Source of the DNA: JBBQKG01 sp038326655
GTDB lineage: Bacteria > Actinomycetota > Thermoleophilia > Solirubrobacterales > JBBDJG01
Assembly: GCA_038326655.1 (NCBI GenBank)
Contig: JBBQKG010000005.1
Location: 1-64,000 of the forward strand
Reading direction: 5' to 3'
Length of the DNA: 64,000 nucleotides
Under the pieces are notes generated by a model. That model was not told where the DNA came from, did no database searches, and worked only from the letters and a program-made list of their open reading frames with translations. Of the stretch, positions 50,007 to 58,813 are shown one piece after another; positions within the stretch are counted from its first letter, which is position 1, and every line of letters starts with the position of its first letter. Position numbers and translations under genes: made by a program.

Positions 50007-51593
50007 ATGACAGAACCCGCCACACGCACGGACACCTCGTCCGGTACACGACATTCCGCCCCTGCGGGCCCTGCCCGCATCACGGGCGATCGCGCAAAGC
50101 TGCGGGTGGCCGGCCTGCCGCTCGACCTCGAGCACGCGCAGGTCGAACGCGACGTGCGCGCACGGCGGCCGAACATCCTCACGGCGCTGGTGCAGGCCCG
50201 GGCGCTCGAGCGCGGCACGCGGATCGCGTCGCTGCTGGCGCTCGACTTCGTCGCGATCCTCGGTGCGATCTTCACGGCGCTCACCCTCAAGGCGATCGTG
50301 CGCGGCGACTTCGTGACGAGCGAGGTCTACCAGACGGCGACCGACTACCAGACGTTCGTGTTCCTGGTGACCGCACTGCTGTTCGCGCGCAGCGGCCTCT
50401 ACAGCCGCCGCGAGGCACGTCCAGGCCTGACCGCGATCGTCGCCGGCCTGTTCGAGGCGGCATTCGTGGCGCTGGTGTTCGCGATCGTGAACGGCCAGGA
50501 CTTCAGCTCGTACTACATCTTCTACGGCGGTCTCTTCTTCGCGCTGATCTGGGTGAGTGGCCTACGCTCCTTCTATGAGCGGGTGACGGCGCTGGCCCTC
50601 CGCGCACTCGGCCGCCGCCGCCGCGCGATCCTGGTCGGCTCCGGCAAGCAGATCGACGCGGTCGCGCACGCGCTGCTCGCGGACGGCCCCGGCACGCAGT
50701 ACGAGCCCGTCGGCTACATCTCGCTGACGCCCAAGCCCGACAACGGCCTGCGCAACCTCGGCGCGCTGCACGAGTTGCCATACCTGCTGCACGAGCACCG
50801 CGTCCAGGAGGTGATCATCGCCGACCCGGACTTCCCGCCGGACGAGGCCTTCGCGCTCGTGGACCGCTGCCACGAGCGGGGCGTCGCGGTCCGCATCGCC
50901 CCCACCACGATGGACATCATGACCCACCGCCACGAGCTGGTCCCCGGCCAGTCCGTGCCGCTCTTCGAGCTGAAGCCCCCGGTCTTCGAGGGCATCGACT
51001 TCGTCGTGAAGCGCATCTTCGACTTCGTCGTCGCGAGCGCGCTCATGCTGCTCCTGGCGCCGCTGATGCTGGCGATCGCCGCCGCGATCAAGTTCACCTC
51101 ACGCGGCCCGGTGCTCTTCCGCAGCCGCCGCCCCGGGATCGGCGGCCAGCCGTTCGACTGCCTGAAGTTCCGGACGATGCACACGGACGCCGAGCAGCGA
51201 CAGGAGGAGCTCGAGGACCTGAACGAGGCGACGGGCGCGCTCTTCAAGATCCGCCGGGACCCGCGCGTCACGCGGATCGGGCTCCTGCTGCGCCGCTTCA
51301 GCCTCGACGAGCTGCCGCAGCTCGTCAACGTCCTGCGCGGCGAGATGTCGATGGTTGGCCCGCGGCCGCTGCCGCTGCGCGACTACAACCAGCTCGCCGA
51401 CTGGCACCGCAAGCGCTATCTCGTGCTGCCCGGCATCACCGGGCTCTGGCAGGTCTCCGGGCGCTCGGAGCTGAACTTCGACGAGCTCGTGCGGCTCGAC
51501 TTCCTCTACCTGGAGACCTGGAGCGTGTTCCTCGACTTCTCGATCGTGCTGAAGACGCTGCCCGCCGTGCTGCGCAGCCGCGGCGCGTTCTGA
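50007..51593 (+). CDS. polyprenyl glycosylphosphotransferase (WcaJ/WbaP-like)
   Basis: A 528-residue membrane enzyme that starts exopolysaccharide repeat-unit synthesis by moving a sugar phosphate to undecaprenyl phosphate. After a disordered N-terminus come four helices (ASLLALDFVAILGAIFTALTL and others), a CoA-binding-like central domain (RRRAILVGSGKQIDAVAHALL, QEVIIADPDFPPDEA) and a last helix with the catalytic domain: FDFVVASALMLLLAPLMLAIA, SRRPGIGGQPFDCLKFRTM, RRFSLDELPQLVNVLRGEMSMVGPRPLP and LPGITGLWQVSGRSELNFDE. Confidence 0.92.
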   Translation: MTEPATRTDTSSGTRHSAPAGPARITGDRAKLRVAGLPLDLEHAQVERDVRARRPNILTALVQARALERGTRIASLLALDFVAILGAIFTALTLKAIVRGDFVTSEVYQTATDYQTFVFLVTALLFARSGLYSRREARPGLTAIVAGLFEAAFVALVFAIVNGQDFSSYYIFYGGLFFALIWVSGLRSFYERVTALALRALGRRRRAILVGSGKQIDAVAHALLADGPGTQYEPVGYISLTPKPDNGLRNLGALHELPYLLHEHRVQEVIIADPDFPPDEAFALVDRCHERGVAVRIAPTTMDIMTHRHELVPGQSVPLFELKPPVFEGIDFVVKRIFDFVVASALMLLLAPLMLAIAAAIKFTSRGPVLFRSRRPGIGGQPFDCLKFRTMHTDAEQRQEELEDLNEATGALFKIRRDPRVTRIGLLLRRFSLDELPQLVNVLRGEMSMVGPRPLPLRDYNQLADWHRKRYLVLPGITGLWQVSGRSELNFDELVRLDFLYLETWSVFLDFSIVLKTLPAVLRSRGAF

Positions 51594-51624
51594 AAGAAGG
51601 CGGCCGGCCTTCGCAACGGCGGGC

Positions 51625-52224
51625 ATGCACGACGAGATCTGGGCCTCGGTTCCCGCCGACCGCCCGATCGACGAGCGTGGCGTGGCGTGGGCGCTTGCGA
51701 CCGTCGCGCTTGCCGGGGAGGCGCCGCGGGCGCTCGACCTCGGCTGCGGGGACGGCCGGATCACGGCAAGGCTCGCCGCGGCGGGCGCCGATGTCACCGG
51801 GGCCGATCCATCGCCCGTCGCGCTCGAGCGCGCCCGCGCCGCGCACCCCGGCCTGGCGTTCCTCGAGATCGGCGCCAACGGGCATGTGCCCGCCGAGGAT
51901 GCGTCGTTCGACGCGGTGGTCTGCCTCGACGTGCTTCAGCACGTCGCCGACACCCAGCGGCTGATGTCGGAGGCCCGCCGCGTGCTGGTGCCCCGAGGCC
52001 TGTTCGCCGCCGCCGTGCCATTCCACGGGCGCGCGAACGACGTCGTGATCGCACTCACCTCGTTCGAGCGTCACCACGACCCGCTCGAGCCCACGCTTCG
52101 GTTCTATACGCGCCGCTCGCTCGCCGGCCTGCTGGCCGCCTTCGGCTACGGCGAGGTGGTCCTGGCCGCGGCGGGGGGCGTGCCGCTCTTCCGCCGGGCG
52201 CTCCTGGTCCGCGCGCGCCGCTGA
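51625..52224 (+). CDS. class I SAM-dependent methyltransferase
   Basis: A 199-residue methyltransferase. Motif I is ALDLGCGDGRITARLAAAGADVTGADPS, motif II region AVVCLDVLQHVADTQRLMSEARRVLVPRG. It probably methylates a sugar or lipid of the surface polymer, an inference from location. It starts 31 nt after the phosphotransferase gene with a poor ribosome site and no -10 box, so it is most likely co-transcribed. Its last 79 nt overlap the convergent ligase-like gene. Confidence 0.8.
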   Translation: MHDEIWASVPADRPIDERGVAWALATVALAGEAPRALDLGCGDGRITARLAAAGADVTGADPSPVALERARAAHPGLAFLEIGANGHVPAEDASFDAVVCLDVLQHVADTQRLMSEARRVLVPRGLFAAAVPFHGRANDVVIALTSFERHHDPLEPTLRFYTRRSLAGLLAAFGYGEVVLAAAGGVPLFRRALLVRARR

Positions 52225-54353
52225 GCCAAGGCGGCCGTGCGCCGCGCCAGTTCGGCCTGCTGCGCGCGCAGGGCGAGCACGTAGTCGCTGCGCGTCTGGG
52301 GCGAGAACGGATCGAGGAAGAGCGCCGCGCGCAGCACCGGCAGCGCCCTGGCAGGCTGCGAGACCTGATCGAGGTAGTACTCGCCGAGCCGTCGCCACGC
52401 CTCCGGGCTGGCGGGCTGAAGCTGGACCGCCTGCTGGAGCGAGTGCGCCGCCGCGGCGCGGTCGCCGGCCGCATCCTCGACTGCCGCCCGGTCCAGGTAG
52501 GGGTCGATCGAAAGCGGGTCGAGCCGCTCGGCGCTGCTGGTCGCGGCAAGCGCGGCCGGGAACTCGCGCTTCGAGGCGAGCTCGAGCGCGTCGTTGCCCT
52601 TGCGCTCGGAGCGCCACGGCTGGCTGACCGCGACCGACGTGAGGATCGCAAACGCGATCACCGCGACCGCCGCGACGGCTGCTCCGCGCCGCGCTCGCCC
52701 GGCTGGGACGGCGGGACGCACACGCACGAGCGGCGGCGCCGGCGTGGCGCGATCGGTGTCGGGCTCGGCGTGCAGAGGCCCGCGGCCGACCACCCATCCG
52801 GCACAGAAGAGGCCCGTGACCGCGACCGCGGGCACGAACCAGGTCCAGTCGATCGCCGAGTGCACGCCGAAGACGACGGCCACCAGCGCAAGCGCAGCCA
52901 GGGCCTGGCGCTCGGAGGTCCAGCTCAGCTTGCGCATGCGCGGCCACAGCGCCAGCGTGCGGCCCGCCGTCAGGACCCATGCGATCAGCGCCGCGAGGCT
53001 GAGGGCGAGCCCGATCAGGCCGAGGTCGGCGAGCGTCTGGTGCACGTAGCCGTGCGCGTGCCGCGCCTGGGCCGGCTTGTCGCGATGCTTCAGCTGCGCG
53101 TCGGCAAACGACCCCGCGCCCGCGCCCGCCAGCTTGTGCTCCCTCCACACGTCGATCGCGCGGGACCAGTAGATCGTGCGCACGCTGCCCGTCTCGATCA
53201 GCCGGCCGGGGTCGTTCTGCGGCGTCTGGTCGGCGCTCGTCAGGTCGTGCCAGCGGTCCGACACCGTGCCGCCGATGCCCCGATCCGAGAAGGCGAGCGC
53301 GGCCAGCACGATCAGGGGCACGGCGGCCAGCGCCACGAGCGCCCCGATCCCGATCCTTCGACGGGTCGGCTCCTCCAGCGGGTGGCGCTCGGCGCGCCGC
53401 TGGATCGCGAAGCCCGCGGCCGCGGTCAGCACGATCATCGCGAGCAGGATCAGGCCCAGCTCGAGGCCGGCGTCCTTGCGAGCGGCGAGCCCGATCCGAT
53501 CGTCGGTGAGGGCGCTCCGCGAGAAGGCCCACGCGGTCACGGCGGCCGCGGCCACCCCCGACGTGGCGAGCAGCGCGAGGCTGCGTAGGCGCAGCGGCAC
53601 GATCGCGACCCAGAGCGCGATCCCGGCGAGCCCCGCGAGGATGCTGCCGCGCGAGAAGCTCAGCAGGATCGTCACGAAGAAGAGGGCGAGCAGCGGGTAC
53701 GCCGCGACGCTCGGCGGGCGGCGGCCGTCGTCCCGCGTGGCGAGCCACAGGCAGAGCGGGATCGCCATCGCGGCGGTCACCCCGACCGCGTTCCAGTAGC
53801 CGTAGGGCTCGCGCAGGCGCGCGTAGACCTCGTCCGATGCGAGCCAGCCGGGCGCCACCTTGGTCGCGAGCCCGTAGGCGGCCACCGCCGCGAGCGCGAG
53901 CAGGACTCCCCAGGCCGCGGCCGCCCACCGCTCGCGGACGAGCCGCACCGCCGCGATCCCGGCCGCAAGGGCGGCGAGATAGGCCAGCGTGCGGTTCGTC
54001 TCGACCCACGACTCGCTCGGGTAGAGCGACCACAGGATCGAGAGCGCGGTGAACCCCGCAAGCGCGGCGAAAGCCGTCAGCGTCGCCGCCCCGTGGACCT
54101 CGGCGCGAACGCCGACCAGCACGATCGCCGCCGCCACGAGCGCCGCCGCGATCACGATCACGCCGATCTCGACAAGCGTCGAGGCCCCGAGCTGCAATCC
54201 GCCGTTGCCGACGAACGCGGTCGTCGCGAGCACGCTCGCGATGCCGATCGTGACCGGGGCGTCGAGGTCGCTGTACAGGCGGCGGGCGAATGCCGCGAGA
54301 CGGCTCCGCGCGGTGCCCGTCACCCCCCTAGCGGCGGAAGCGTGAGATTCCAT
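52146..54353 (-). CDS. O-antigen ligase/Wzy-like membrane protein with TPR-like tail
   Basis: A 735-residue polytopic protein with about twelve helices. The Wzy_C/O-antigen-ligase region includes LLSFSRGSILAGLAGIALW, the large extracytoplasmic loop (SDRWHDLTSADQTPQNDPGRL, TIYWSRAIDVWREHKLAGAGAGSFADAQLKHRDKPAQARHAHGYVHQTLADLGLIG) and late helices. The His-rich HAHGYVHQ is a family mark. The last 170 residues are soluble with TPR-like helices (LDPLSIDPYLDRAAVEDAAGD). It would polymerise or attach lipid-linked glycans. ATG at 54353 is used, overlapping the upstream gene by 26 nt. Confidence 0.83.
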   Translation of the reverse strand: MESHASAARGVTGTARSRLAAFARRLYSDLDAPVTIGIASVLATTAFVGNGGLQLGASTLVEIGVIVIAAALVAAAIVLVGVRAEVHGAATLTAFAALAGFTALSILWSLYPSESWVETNRTLAYLAALAAGIAAVRLVRERWAAAAWGVLLALAAVAAYGLATKVAPGWLASDEVYARLREPYGYWNAVGVTAAMAIPLCLWLATRDDGRRPPSVAAYPLLALFFVTILLSFSRGSILAGLAGIALWVAIVPLRLRSLALLATSGVAAAAVTAWAFSRSALTDDRIGLAARKDAGLELGLILLAMIVLTAAAGFAIQRRAERHPLEEPTRRRIGIGALVALAAVPLIVLAALAFSDRGIGGTVSDRWHDLTSADQTPQNDPGRLIETGSVRTIYWSRAIDVWREHKLAGAGAGSFADAQLKHRDKPAQARHAHGYVHQTLADLGLIGLALSLAALIAWVLTAGRTLALWPRMRKLSWTSERQALAALALVAVVFGVHSAIDWTWFVPAVAVTGLFCAGWVVGRGPLHAEPDTDRATPAPPLVRVRPAVPAGRARRGAAVAAVAVIAFAILTSVAVSQPWRSERKGNDALELASKREFPAALAATSSAERLDPLSIDPYLDRAAVEDAAGDRAAAAHSLQQAVQLQPASPEAWRRLGEYYLDQVSQPARALPVLRAALFLDPFSPQTRSDYVLALRAQQAELARRTAALAQRRARTRSARRKSGTPPAAARTTSP

Positions 54354-54912
54354 CTCTGATCCTGCCGGCAAAGCCGGGCCGGTGTCGCTGAAGCGTGAGC
54401 GCTCCGCCGCCGATCATCGCCGCGCCGATCGCGACCAGGACCGCGAGCACGAGGGACGGCAGGTCGGTGCCGAAGCCGGCCGCCTTGAACGGCGCGCCGC
54501 TCGCGCCGGGCACGATCGCCTTGCCGCCGATGTCGACCGGGCCGGCACCGTGCGAGGCCTGGTCGACCTTGCGCTGCTCGTCGGCGCTCACCGGCGCTCG
54601 GGTGTCGACGCCGGCCGGCCCGCCGCCGGCCTTCCTGCCCGCGCGCAGCTGCGCGCTGCGGATCACCGCGCGGCAGTCGGTGTACTCATCGAGGTCGGAG
54701 GGGAGCTTGTCGAGCGCCTTGGTGAGCTCGGAGTGCGAGTAGTGGCCGTTCAACACGCCGTCCTCCGAGCAGTCCCGGATCACATCCCCCGCGCTCCCGA
54801 GCGCCGGCGCGGCCAGCACCATGCACGCCGCGCACGCAAGCGCCGCGAGCGCGAGCGAAGCCGGCATTCTGAGCGCGAGCGAAGCCGGCATCCTGGGGAC
54901 TCTGGAGATCAC
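54328..54912 (-). CDS. secreted C-terminally anchored protein with duplicated signal-peptide segment
   Basis: A 194-residue protein. The signal region contains MPASLAL twice, followed by ALACAACMVLAAPALGSA. The mature part has DVIRDCSEDGVLNGHYSHSELTKALDKLPSDLDEYTDCRAVIRSAQL, with two cysteines that could pair, a polar linker, a C-terminal helix (LVLAVLVAIGAAMIGGGALTL) and a basic end. This layout suggests a surface-exposed domain anchored by its C-terminus. No family is recognised. The GTG start has AGGAGG 9 nt upstream. It overlaps the ligase-like gene, so the two are probably one operon. Confidence 0.72.
   Translation of the reverse strand: MISRVPRMPASLALRMPASLALAALACAACMVLAAPALGSAGDVIRDCSEDGVLNGHYSHSELTKALDKLPSDLDEYTDCRAVIRSAQLRAGRKAGGGPAGVDTRAPVSADEQRKVDQASHGAGPVDIGGKAIVPGASGAPFKAAGFGTDLPSLVLAVLVAIGAAMIGGGALTLQRHRPGFAGRIRDGISRFRR
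54847..54894. repeat. 24-bp tandem duplication in a signal-peptide coding region
   Basis: Two adjacent 24-nt units, beginning GAGCGCGAGCGAAGCCGGCA, differ at a single base. They encode the doubled MPASLALR/MPASLALA segment of the protein at 54328. Confidence 0.85.
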
Positions 54913-55073
54913 CTGGAAGCTCCTCCTGGGTGCGAGTTGGGCGACTTGTGGAGCCGTGCGGCTGCCAAATCGGAAACCCGCCAGAGCGCGGGATGATGCG
55001 GGGGCGAAGACCCGGGGAGTTCACCGCCAGGTCGGCGCGAAGGGTACCGGCGCGGCAGGCCGTACCGGGGAGA
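54913..55073 (-). other. structured leader upstream of the secreted protein
   Basis: 160 bp between a glycosyltransferase stop and the GTG at 54912. It contains a strong stem, GGTACCGGC (55043-55051) pairing with GCCGTACC (55059-55066) with one bulged base. Closer to the gene is a weaker CCCGC/GCGGG stem. The first may end the upstream operon. I compared the region with remembered c-di-AMP riboswitch features and found no convincing match. Confidence 0.4.
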
Positions 55074-55940
55074 TCACCATCCGCGGTGCACCTGAATTAC
55101 GGAATTTGCGGTTTTCCGGTCGATCCACGGACGGTGCTCCAGAAAGGCCCGCAGCTCCTCCAGCGCCTCCCTGCGGTCGTAGGCGCTCGCCGTGAGGCGG
55201 CTCGAGTGATCGATCGGCGTGGCGTCGACGACGCCCAGGCGCCAGCCGTGCTCGAGCGCGAGCGCGCCCCAGTGGGCATCGAGCCCCCATCCCATCCGAA
55301 GGGGCGGAAAGGGCAGGAGCTGATCCGCCACGGGGGCGGCGAACGCGGTCAGCGGGCCGATCTCGACCATGCGCGTGCCCCGCGCCACCGACCAGCGGCG
55401 GCGGCGCATCACCGGCCAGGCGGCATGGCTCGCGTGGGTCAGCGCCGGCTGGGCGAGCTGGAAGCCGAGCCTTTCGCAGACGAACAGGAAGCGGTCCAGG
55501 AAGCCCCCCGGCAGGCTCACGTCGTCGTCGATCACGACCAGCCAGCCGGCGTCGCCCCTGGGCGCGTGCGCGAGCAGCGCATTGAGGTTCTGGAACTTGC
55601 CGGCGCCCCGCAGGTCGACGAGCACCGTGTCCAGGGCAAGCGCCGGCGAGGGCACGTCGAGCGCCCCGAGCGCGACCGTCAGAGCACGGCGGGAGCGCCG
55701 GAGCTCGGCGAGCGCGCGCGCCATCGACCCGGCGTGATCGGAGGCATAGAGCCCGAGGACGTGCACCGGGGCACCGGCGCGTGCGCCGGCGCGTGCGAGC
55801 CTCGGCGGCACCAGCCGGGACCACGAGGCGCCCTCGTCCGCCAGGTCGCGAAGCGCCGCGAGCAGGCGGGCGCGACGGCCCGTGACGATCCCGCTCTGCC
55901 CGGAGAGGACGCGCTCGGGATCGAACGGCGCGCCCGTCAT
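55074..55940 (-). CDS. glycosyltransferase-like protein (GT-A fold)
   Basis: A 288-residue protein with GT-A features: VHVLGLYASDHAGSMARALAELRRS, then AGKFQNLNALLAHAPRGDAGWLVVIDDDVSLPGGFLDRFLFVCERLGFQLAQPAL, where VIDDDV is the metal-binding DxD-type motif, and ending PLRMGWGLDAHWGALALEHGWRLGVVDATPIDH. Donor and acceptor are unknown. The ATG overlaps the stop of the upstream GT2 gene (ATGA), so it is the second gene of that operon. The C-terminus ends before the strong hairpin at 55043. Confidence 0.75.
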   Translation of the reverse strand: MTGAPFDPERVLSGQSGIVTGRRARLLAALRDLADEGASWSRLVPPRLARAGARAGAPVHVLGLYASDHAGSMARALAELRRSRRALTVALGALDVPSPALALDTVLVDLRGAGKFQNLNALLAHAPRGDAGWLVVIDDDVSLPGGFLDRFLFVCERLGFQLAQPALTHASHAAWPVMRRRRWSVARGTRMVEIGPLTAFAAPVADQLLPFPPLRMGWGLDAHWGALALEHGWRLGVVDATPIDHSSRLTASAYDRREALEELRAFLEHRPWIDRKTANSVIQVHRGW

Positions 55941-56782
55941 CCGCGTGCCAGGTACTGCCGCATGCGGCCGGCCGAGTGCGCGGCGAGAAGAATCCCGTTC
56001 CCGCACCGATAGCGGAAGACGTGGAATACGCAACCCCCCAGGACCCGAAGCTCCCAGGCGAGCGAAGGCGCGTCGCCGCGATGCTCGACGTAGCGCCGGA
56101 GCGCGCGGCCGCGGCGGTAGGACTCGCGTAGCAGCGCGCGGAGCTTCGCGTCATTGCGCTCGCGGCGATGCACCAGGCCGGCGTCGGCGAGGTAGACGAT
56201 CCGGCCGCCGTGCTCGCGCAGGCGGCGCTCCCACATGTCCTCGTCGAACCCGTACGGGACGCCGGCGTCGAACATCCCGGCGAGCTCGAGCGCGCGCCGG
56301 TCGAACGCCATGTTCGCGCCCCACACGAGGTCGATCTCCCGGTCCACGGGGCCGCCGTCGAGCGTCGTGAGCGGCGGCGGCTCACGTCCGCAGATCGGCA
56401 GCCGGGACCCCTCCAGGCGCAGCTCGATCGGGCCGCCGAAGCAGAGCGCATCGGGATGGCGCCGGCGGCCCTCGACCAGCGCGCGCAACCAGGCCGGGGG
56501 CGCCTCGACGTCGTCGTCGACGAACACGATCAGATCCGACCGGGCCGCCGCGATGCCGGTGTTGCGCGCCGAGTTGAGCCCGGGCACGCCCTCCCGCTCC
56601 ACGTAGCGGACCGGGCCGGCGGCGTCGCCCGCGACGGCGCGCGTCTCGGCGGAGGGACCGTCGTCAACGACCAAGACCTCGTATGCGTCCTGGCCCAGGC
56701 CCTGGGCTGCAAGCGACGCGAGCGTCACGCGCAGGTAGCCGGGACGATCACGGGTCGGCACGATCACGGTGGCGGCAAGCAT
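55937..56782 (-). CDS. GT2 glycosyltransferase
   Basis: A 281-residue cytosolic transferase: ATVIVPTRDRPGYLRVTLASLAAQ, EVLVVDDGPSAETRAVA, LNSARNTGIAAARSDLIVFVDDDVEAP (DDD metal site), DLVWGANMAFDRRALELAG and GFDEDMWERRLREHGGRI, with the ED motif of inverting GT-A enzymes. The C-terminal basic helices (RESYRRGRALRRYVEH) may contact the membrane. It is divergent from the GT gene at 56803 across only 20 nt. Confidence 0.87.
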   Translation of the reverse strand: MLAATVIVPTRDRPGYLRVTLASLAAQGLGQDAYEVLVVDDGPSAETRAVAGDAAGPVRYVEREGVPGLNSARNTGIAAARSDLIVFVDDDVEAPPAWLRALVEGRRRHPDALCFGGPIELRLEGSRLPICGREPPPLTTLDGGPVDREIDLVWGANMAFDRRALELAGMFDAGVPYGFDEDMWERRLREHGGRIVYLADAGLVHRRERNDAKLRALLRESYRRGRALRRYVEHRGDAPSLAWELRVLGGCVFHVFRYRCGNGILLAAHSAGRMRQYLARG

Positions 56783-56802
56783 GCGTGAATAGCATCACGA
56801 AC

Positions 56803-57876
56803 ATGCCGGAGCCCGTCGACGTGCTGCTGGTCTCGCCGGGGACGACGGCCGGCTGGCGCCGTGTGGACGCCGAGCTGGAGGCGCTCCTGCGCGAGCTCGG
56901 CCTTACTGCGACGACCGCCTCGACGGACTTCCGCATCGCCCGGCATCTCAGGCGGGGCGTGCTCCTGACCGACCTCGCGGAGGCGACCGCGATGCGGCGG
57001 GCGCTCACGGTGGCGCTTCGCCGCCACAGTCCCCGCGCGATCGTCTTCTCCAGTCCGCAGGCGGCGATGCTCCAGCCCGCCGGCCGCCTTCGGGGCGCGA
57101 CCGCGGTCCGCTTCGACGAGCCCGCCGCGAGCAACCGCTCCGGGTCGGGCACCGCGCTCCTGCATGCGCTGGAGCGGCGCGCGCTGGGACAGGTCCGCCT
57201 GCTGCTCCCGATGGGCATCGAGCCGAGCGGCGAAGCACAGTCGGCCGGGGTCGCGACTCCGATGGTCGCCCTGCCGGTCGCAATCGCCACCGCCGCGGGC
57301 GCGTGGCGGCAGCGGCAGCGGCAGCCGATCGCGCTCGCCTACGCGGGCAACCCGGAGAAGAAAGGGCTCGAGCTGGTGCTGGGCGCGTGGGGCCGGGCGG
57401 CTCGCCCGGACTGGCGCCTGGTCGTCACCGGCATCGACCGCGCGACCGGCCTGCGCCATCTCGCGCGCCACCGAGTCGCCGAGCCGGCCGGCGTCGAGTG
57501 GACCGGCCTGGTGTCGCCCGAGCGCTACGCGGAGCTGCTCCGGTCGGCGGCGGTGTTCGTGTCCGCCTCGCGACACGAGGACTACGGACTGGCCCAGCTC
57601 GAAGCGCTCGGCGCGGGCCTCGGGCTCGTGACGCTCGCGGCCTCCGGCCCCTACCCCGCGCTCGGCATCGCGCGCGCGGTCGACGGAAAGCTTGTTGCCG
57701 CCGAGCCGAGCGCCGAGGCACTGGGCGCCGCGCTCGAGGTCGCGCTCGGCATGACCGACGACGAGCGCGCCCGCGATGCCGACCGGGCCCGGGAGCTGCT
57801 GCGGCCCCACTCGCGCTCAGAGCTCAGGCGCCGGCTGGTGGAGCAGGTGCTTCCGCTGCTGCTGCCGACTTCCTGA
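56803..57876 (+). CDS. GT4-like glycosyltransferase
   Basis: A 357-residue GT-B enzyme. The N-terminal domain VDVLLVSPGTTAGWRRVDAELEAL is divergent, but the C-terminal one is typical: IALAYAGNPEKKGLELVLGAWGRA, WRLVVTGIDRATGLRHL, VEWTGLVSPERYAELLRSAAVFVSASRHEDYGLAQLEALGAGLGLVTLAASGPYPAL with the EDYGLAQLEAL donor-binding region. ATG 7 nt after TAGCAT. The last 53 nt overlap the convergent epimerase gene. Sugar specificity unknown. Confidence 0.82.
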   Translation: MPEPVDVLLVSPGTTAGWRRVDAELEALLRELGLTATTASTDFRIARHLRRGVLLTDLAEATAMRRALTVALRRHSPRAIVFSSPQAAMLQPAGRLRGATAVRFDEPAASNRSGSGTALLHALERRALGQVRLLLPMGIEPSGEAQSAGVATPMVALPVAIATAAGAWRQRQRQPIALAYAGNPEKKGLELVLGAWGRAARPDWRLVVTGIDRATGLRHLARHRVAEPAGVEWTGLVSPERYAELLRSAAVFVSASRHEDYGLAQLEALGAGLGLVTLAASGPYPALGIARAVDGKLVAAEPSAEALGAALEVALGMTDDERARDADRARELLRPHSRSELRRRLVEQVLPLLLPTS

Positions 57877-58813
57877 GCCACTCGACGGTCTCGGCGATTC
57901 CCTCCCGCACGTCGATCCGGGCCTCCCAGCCGAGCATGCTCCGGGCCTTCTCGGTCGAGGGCCACCGCCGCTGCACGTCCACCTCGAAGGAGGGCATGTG
58001 CCGCAGCTCCAGCTCCACGGGATCGTTCCCGCACGCCTCCCACACGACCGCCGCGATCTCGCGGACGGTCAGCTCCTCGTTCGCGGACACGTTGAAGTCC
58101 TCCCCGATCGCCTCCGGCCGCGCGAGCGCTGCGGCCACGCCTCCGGCGATGTCGTCGACGTGCGTGAGCGTGCGGGTCTGCTCGCCCGAGCCGAAGATCG
58201 GAAACGGGCGCTCGCGACGGAGCGCGCGCTCGATCAGGTCGGGCACGATGTGCGCGATGCCGGGCTCGTCACCGGGCATCTCGCCCGGGCCGTAGGCGTT
58301 GAACGGCCGCACGATCGCGTAGCGCAGGCCGAACTCGTCGCGGGCCGCGCGGCAGTAATACTCGCCGGCGAGCTTGGAGAACCCGTACGCCGACCGCGGC
58401 GCGAGCGTGCGGTCGAGCGCCTCTTCGGTGGTCGGGAACTCGCTTGCGCGCTCGAACGCCATGCTCGAGGACACGTAGACGAGCCGCTCCACCTCGCGCT
58501 CGATCGAAACCCTGAAGAGCGCGTTGAAGAGAGCGTTGTTGGCCTCGAGCAGCGTGTACGGGAGCTTGTGGAAGTTTGCGATCCCGCCGACGATCGCGGC
58601 GAGGTGCACGATGCGCTCGCAGCCGTTGAGGGCGCGGCGCGCGGCGGTCAGATCGCGCAGGTCGGCCGTGTGGACCTCGCAGGCCTCGCACATCCAGCCG
58701 GGCGCGTGGCGCTGGTCGGAGACGCGCACGTCGAAGTGGCCGTCCTCGAGCAGGCGGCGGACGACTGCGGCGCCGATCGTGCCCGCCCCGCCGGTGACGA
58801 GCACGCGGCTCAC
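57824..58813 (-). CDS. NAD-dependent nucleotide-sugar epimerase/dehydratase
   Basis: A 329-residue extended SDR: LVTGGAGTIGAAVVRRLLEDG, HLAAIVGGIANFHKLPYTLLEANN, VSSSMAFE, catalytic SAYGFSKLAGEYYCRA and VRPFNAYGPGEMPGDEPGIAHI, RTLTHVDDIAGGV. Such enzymes act as UDP-glucose 4-epimerases, dTDP-glucose dehydratases or related. GIANFHKLPY resembles the GDP-sugar or aminosugar epimerase group, so the substrate is left open. GTG start overlapping the stop of the dehydrogenase gene by 4 nt. Confidence 0.85.
   Translation of the reverse strand: MSRVLVTGGAGTIGAAVVRRLLEDGHFDVRVSDQRHAPGWMCEACEVHTADLRDLTAARRALNGCERIVHLAAIVGGIANFHKLPYTLLEANNALFNALFRVSIEREVERLVYVSSSMAFERASEFPTTEEALDRTLAPRSAYGFSKLAGEYYCRAARDEFGLRYAIVRPFNAYGPGEMPGDEPGIAHIVPDLIERALRRERPFPIFGSGEQTRTLTHVDDIAGGVAAALARPEAIGEDFNVSANEELTVREIAAVVWEACGNDPVELELRHMPSFEVDVQRRWPSTEKARSMLGWEARIDVREGIAETVEWLRKSAAAAEAPAPPAGA

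Noticed and set aside
54913..55073. c-di-AMP (ydaO-type) riboswitch before a secreted-protein gene
   Set aside because: GGTGAACTCCCCGGG gave a passing resemblance, but the two-fold set of conserved elements was not found. Only hairpins can be supported. A covariance-model search would decide.
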